This document shows positions 8,520 to 11,189 of a stretch of DNA of 11,189 bases, piece by piece. Every line of letters starts with the position of its first letter. The first letter of the stretch is position 1. A program made the position numbers and the translations under genes. The notes below the pieces were generated by a model. That model did no database searches. It saw only the letters and a program-made list of their open reading frames with translations, and was not told where the DNA came from. The stretch comes from an uncultured Alistipes sp. (lineage in GTDB: Bacteria; Bacteroidota; Bacteroidia; Bacteroidales; Rikenellaceae): assembly GCA_949840605.1 (NCBI GenBank), contig CATKXN010000089.1, forward strand, positions 1 through 11,189, read 5' to 3'.

Positions 8520-10460
8520 TTACAACCACATTACAGTTCCGTTATGGTGGGTAAACGGACGGTTTTCCACTCCTTCCGTATCGCAGACGAGCAGCAGCAG
8601 CGCATCGTTCGGGATGTCGTCGAATTCCAGCCAGGTCTGGTTGCCGGCCCGTTTGCGGTCCACGACCGCCCATTTTTCATTGTTCCAGGCATAGAGCGTG
8701 TATTCATGGCCCGGATAGACGTTGTTCCCGTCGCTCCGCCTGTACCAGATGATTCGCGACACGTCGACCGGACGCCCGAAATCGAATCCGATACGAATAT
8801 TCGGTTCCCGCATCGGTGCGAACGTGAGCGGATTGTCGTCGTCGATCATCGGTACGCGCGCTTTGATCTTTTCATCCGTCACATCCGAGAAAAGACGTTC
8901 GGCCCTGAGTTTACGATCGCCGTCGAAAAATTGCAATTCGGCAATATCGCACCACCAGTTCGTCGTCGACCGAATCCGCCAGTAACGCAGCGAATCGCGA
9001 AGTTCGATGTGTTCGGTTCCGGCAAGGATCAACGTATCCGCGGGTAACTCGAACACGGTCCGGGCATTGCGAAACTGCGGATTATCGGCCGCCTCGACGA
9101 TACCGCCCATCAAACTGCCCGACACATTGGCGTTGTTGATCGATTCATATATACCGTATTTCCGGGCGATACGGATCGTCCGGCGGCGAAGCGTATCGGG
9201 ACGGAAAAACTGCATCGTCCCGTCGAATTTCAGAAAGAAGGGATCGCCCGCAGGGTGCATCACCCGCTGCCGGTCATACAACACGGGCATGTAAAAAATA
9301 TTCCTCCCGACCTTCTCGAACCGGGCTTTGCCGCGATGGCATGTTCCCCAACAGACCGGAATCCAGTCCTGATTATTGAAAACCGCCAGATAAATCGTCC
9401 GCCCCCGTTCCGGCAGATCGTAAATCGCACACTCGACCGTATCGGCCTTCGTATATTTCTCGGTGATATCGCGGCTGAAAAGGCAGGACAGTGAAGACGG
9501 CATCCATCCGTCCCGCGACAGGATACGCTCTACTTCGGGGTTCGGGCGGTATGTCACCCGAAAGACTTTGGGCAAAGGCCGGTCTGCAAAGTACGACTCC
9601 CCCGCCTTGGGATCGTATCCGGTAAAAACCTCATCCTGATGCCGGTGGTTAATAACCGTCATCCAGCAATGACTGCGCGGCCGCGTAGCCCAGTTGGGAG
9701 TAAAATCGATCCCGACCGGAATTCCTTTGCTGCGCATGATCTGCGCCGCGGCGATACTGGTCTCGGTACAGGTTCCTTTGGGCAGGTTGGTTATCGTCGT
9801 CGCCCGGAAGATCGGGCAGGGATTGGGATCGGCGGTATACGAGCGTTTGAGTTTATACAGCTCCTTGTTGACATCTTTCGCCGCAATCCGCGGATTGTCG
9901 CGCCACAACTCGCTCGGATGTTTTCCCAACTCCCCGTTATACAGGTCGGCCAGGTCCGTCCGCCAATCGGTCAAAGGCTGCAAATCGACACATTTATAAG
10001 GCAGCAGGTATTCGCAGAACTCGTCGAAATCCAGGTGCCGGGCCCAAGGCTTATTCCGCCAAAGGCCGAACGCCTGTTCGATGTTGCGAATCAGATATTC
10101 CGCCGAAACGGTCTGCACGTCGCAGTCGACACCGATTTGCGGTTTGAATTGCGCATACAGGGCAGCCATCGCTTCCATCAGCGAGTCGCGGTTCGCATGG
10201 CGGGGAATCATCGAATCGATGCGGTCGTACATCGCTTCGATCGCTGTGTCATAGGACCTGTGCAGCGGCATGTACCGGATCAGAAATTTCGCCGCACGCA
10301 GTTTCAGGGGGTCCGCATCGCTTCGATAATGATCCAGCACGGCCTCCAGTTCCGGCCGGTTATCCCCGGCGGCCCGGAGCGCCTGCCTCAACTCCCGACG
10401 CCCGGTGTCGCAGGCGACTAAAAGCAGGATCAAGCAGAAACAGGATAGAAAGCGATGCAT
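8520..10460 (-). CDS. Transglutaminase-like lipoprotein with C-terminal discoidin-like domain
   Basis: Predicted envelope lipoprotein of 646 residues. LLVAC gives Cys17 as the lipid attachment site. Residues about 20-200 are mainly helical and of unknown role (KLRAAKFLIRYMPLHRSY is typical of this Bacteroidales family). A transglutaminase/protease-like core follows, with Cys231 in GTCTETSIAAAQIMRSKGIP, His264 in RSHCW and Asp283 in GYDPKAG, in the order and spacing of a papain-like triad. The residue after the catalytic His is Cys rather than the more usual Ala. Residues about 340-430 look like a beta-rich linker domain (IYLAVFNNQDWIPVCWG). About 480-640 resemble an F5/8 type C or discoidin fold (YWRIRSTTNWWCDIAELQFF, then RIIWYRRSDGNNVYPGHEY), often a carbohydrate-binding module. 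The mature protein has twelve cysteines besides the lipidated one. It may cleave or cross-link a peptide at the cell surface, but the substrate is unknown. It lies 26 bp after a DUF1573 gene, and that gap shows no promoter I can support. Confidence 0.87.
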   Translation of the reverse strand: MHRFLSCFCLILLLVACDTGRRELRQALRAAGDNRPELEAVLDHYRSDADPLKLRAAKFLIRYMPLHRSYDTAIEAMYDRIDSMIPRHANRDSLMEAMAALYAQFKPQIGVDCDVQTVSAEYLIRNIEQAFGLWRNKPWARHLDFDEFCEYLLPYKCVDLQPLTDWRTDLADLYNGELGKHPSELWRDNPRIAAKDVNKELYKLKRSYTADPNPCPIFRATTITNLPKGTCTETSIAAAQIMRSKGIPVGIDFTPNWATRPRSHCWMTVINHRHQDEVFTGYDPKAGESYFADRPLPKVFRVTYRPNPEVERILSRDGWMPSSLSCLFSRDITEKYTKADTVECAIYDLPERGRTIYLAVFNNQDWIPVCWGTCHRGKARFEKVGRNIFYMPVLYDRQRVMHPAGDPFFLKFDGTMQFFRPDTLRRRTIRIARKYGIYESINNANVSGSLMGGIVEAADNPQFRNARTVFELPADTLILAGTEHIELRDSLRYWRIRSTTNWWCDIAELQFFDGDRKLRAERLFSDVTDEKIKARVPMIDDDNPLTFAPMREPNIRIGFDFGRPVDVSRIIWYRRSDGNNVYPGHEYTLYAWNNEKWAVVDRKRAGNQTWLEFDDIPNDALLLLVCDTEGVENRPFTHHNGTVMWL

Positions 10461-10486
10461 CGTTCGGATCAGGTCAAAGTTTTTTA

Positions 10487-10960
10487 TTATTCGGTTACCG
10501 GGTTATTGGTTACGACGCCCTCAATAGCAAAGGTAACTATTTTCGGACCGTTACTGTGACGTACGGCGATCTTTTTGAAGAACGTTCCCGGCTGCTCGGC
10601 GGAAAATCGGATTTTGAATACGGTTCGTCCGCCGGGCGGAACGGGTTTCTTGTCCCACACGACCTTGGTGCAATGACACGACGTATAGGCGTCGAGCAGC
10701 ACGAGCGTTTTGTCCGACCGGTTCACGGCTTCCAGCGACAACTCGCGGCTTTCGCCGACAGGAATCTCACCCAGGTCGACGACCGACTGACCGAATTTCA
10801 GCACCCCGTCTGTCTCGACCGCATGGCTCTCCATATCGACGGTCTGCTCCAAGGCTGCCAGATTGGCCGACGCCAATGCATCGGAACGCTTCGGGGCGGT
10901 TCCGCAGGAAATCAAAAAACAAAATAGAAGCGAAGTATATTTCAGCACATTAGAGTTCAT
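10487..10960 (-). CDS. DUF1573 lipoprotein
   Basis: Small 157-residue predicted lipoprotein. The signal is MNSNVLKYTSLLFCFLISC, with Cys19 as the lipidation site. Residues about 55-152 match the DUF1573 family, an immunoglobulin-like beta-sandwich related to ASPM/SPD-2/Hydin domains. The landmarks are FGQSVVDLGEIPVGE, the AVNRSDKTLVLLDAYTSC strand, PVPPGGRTVFKIRF and the closing IEGVV. Most DUF1573 proteins I recall have Cys-Gly-Cys-Thr at the central turn. Here it is Cys95-His-Cys97-Thr, so the cysteine pair is kept with His between. No biochemical function is established for the family. Its start lies inside the end of the upstream thioredoxin-like gene (11-bp overlap), so the two are probably translated together. 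Fusions of a similar thioredoxin-like region with DUF1573 occur, as I recall, in Bacteroides, which supports a shared role. The transglutaminase-like gene follows after 26 bp. Confidence 0.9.
   Translation of the reverse strand: MNSNVLKYTSLLFCFLISCGTAPKRSDALASANLAALEQTVDMESHAVETDGVLKFGQSVVDLGEIPVGESRELSLEAVNRSDKTLVLLDAYTSCHCTKVVWDKKPVPPGGRTVFKIRFSAEQPGTFFKKIAVRHSNGPKIVTFAIEGVVTNNPVTE
10950..10960 (-). other. 11-bp gene overlap between thioredoxin-like and DUF1573 genes
   Basis: The upstream gene ends with TAA at 10952-10950, while the DUF1573 gene starts with ATG at 10960-10958 in another frame. The start lies in an A-rich run (AAAACAATAA just upstream), a context often seen at Bacteroidetes starts. 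The overlap suggests translational coupling of the two products. Confidence 0.8.
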
Positions 10961-11189
10961 TTATTGTTTTAGCATATAAGTCCCATAATACGGGATTGTT
11001 TATAGGATCTCCGATTAGGACAACTTCATTATCTCTATCCAAAAGAAATGCATGCAAACGAAGATCTACCGGTATATAAGGATTAATTCTTTCAAAAGTA
11101 TGATCCGAATCTATGTATACAGGGAACAAGAGTTTTTGTAAAAGAAGTTCTCTTCTCAATGCAGACATTTGGGCAGCAGCCGGAGCAAA
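10950..11189 (-). CDS. Probable thioredoxin-fold envelope protein, C-terminal part only
   Basis: Only the last 79 residues are visible. The frame is open to the right edge, so the apparent start at Met (11168) is internal; seven more residues (FAPAAAQ) precede it. The visible part reads LLFPVYIDSDHTFERINPYI, then HAFLLDRDNEVVLIGDPINN and a C-terminal helix. This matches the second half of a thioredoxin or peroxiredoxin-like fold: a strand ending in Pro-Val/Ile-Tyr-Ile-Asp, a loop, then a beta-hairpin with FLLD and a Gly-x-Pro-x-x-Asn turn. Small lipoproteins of this type are often next to, or fused with, DUF1573 in Bacteroides, from memory of those families. Any active-site Cys motif would be to the right of the window, so redox activity cannot be judged. 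Base composition and codon use (AGA for Arg, ATA for Ile) differ sharply from the genes to the left. Confidence 0.65.
   Translation of the reverse strand, partial: FAPAAAQMSALRRELLLQKLLFPVYIDSDHTFERINPYIPVDLRLHAFLLDRDNEVVLIGDPINNPVLWDLYAKTINEL
10961..11160 (-). other. A+T-rich island in an otherwise G+C-rich window
   Basis: By hand count, 65 of these 200 bases are G or C (about 33%). The last 29 bases of the window (11161-11189) count 17 G or C (about 59%). Sample 60-base lines in the DUF1573, transglutaminase and RND genes count about 47% to 68%. The island lies inside the thioredoxin-like gene and ends at its 3' boundary. It could be a recently acquired or weakly ameliorated gene segment; the sequence alone does not show its origin. 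Confidence 0.7.

Noticed and set aside
10461..10486. TTTG element in the gap before the transglutaminase-like gene, resembling a Bacteroidetes -33 box
   Set aside because: No TAnnTTTG -7 element is found at the right distance, which would fall inside the coding region. Four bases alone are not evidence.
11145..11168. Met at 11168 as the real start of a 72-residue protein
   Set aside because: The frame stays open to the window edge and the visible sequence begins in the middle of a thioredoxin-like fold, so this is an internal Met of a longer gene.

Overview
The window looks like chromosomal DNA from a G+C-rich member of the Bacteroidales. Alistipes or another Rikenellaceae is my best guess, from family signatures and composition only. 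The signs are DUF1573 and transglutaminase-like lipoproteins of the kind common in gut Bacteroidales, a typical Bacteroidetes RND permease, and starts without clear Shine-Dalgarno sequences. All seven genes are on the minus strand, so transcription runs from right to left. The coding is almost continuous: gaps are 8-26 bp or the genes overlap. No RNA gene, mobile element, CRISPR array, promoter or terminator could be supported, and no gene-free stretch reaches 300 bases.

Right part (11189 to 8520), in order of transcription. First is the C-terminal end of a probable thioredoxin-fold envelope protein, cut by the window edge. It overlaps by 11 bp a small DUF1573 lipoprotein. After 26 bp comes a 646-residue lipoprotein with a transglutaminase-like Cys-His-Asp core and a C-terminal discoidin-like beta-sandwich. 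All three are predicted to act outside the cytoplasm; the substrate is unknown. The 10961-11160 stretch is strikingly A+T-rich compared with everything to its left.

Left part (8505 to 1). This is a complete-looking tripartite efflux operon: a TolC-family outer-membrane channel, a lipid-anchored HlyD/RND periplasmic adaptor, an RND inner-membrane permease (1018 aa, complete), and a second, clearly different RND permease. The second permease starts in an ATGA overlap with the first and runs off the left edge after 934 codons. Two permeases behind one adaptor resemble the layout of the heteromeric MdtABC pump, but their sequences are quite different from each other.

The two parts have no visible boundary between them, so they may share a transcript. 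Whether the transglutaminase/DUF1573/thioredoxin module has anything to do with what the pump exports cannot be decided from sequence. No clearly new system is evident. The points most worth following are the link between the two modules, the pairing of unlike permeases, the cysteine-rich transglutaminase lipoprotein, and the composition break at the right edge.
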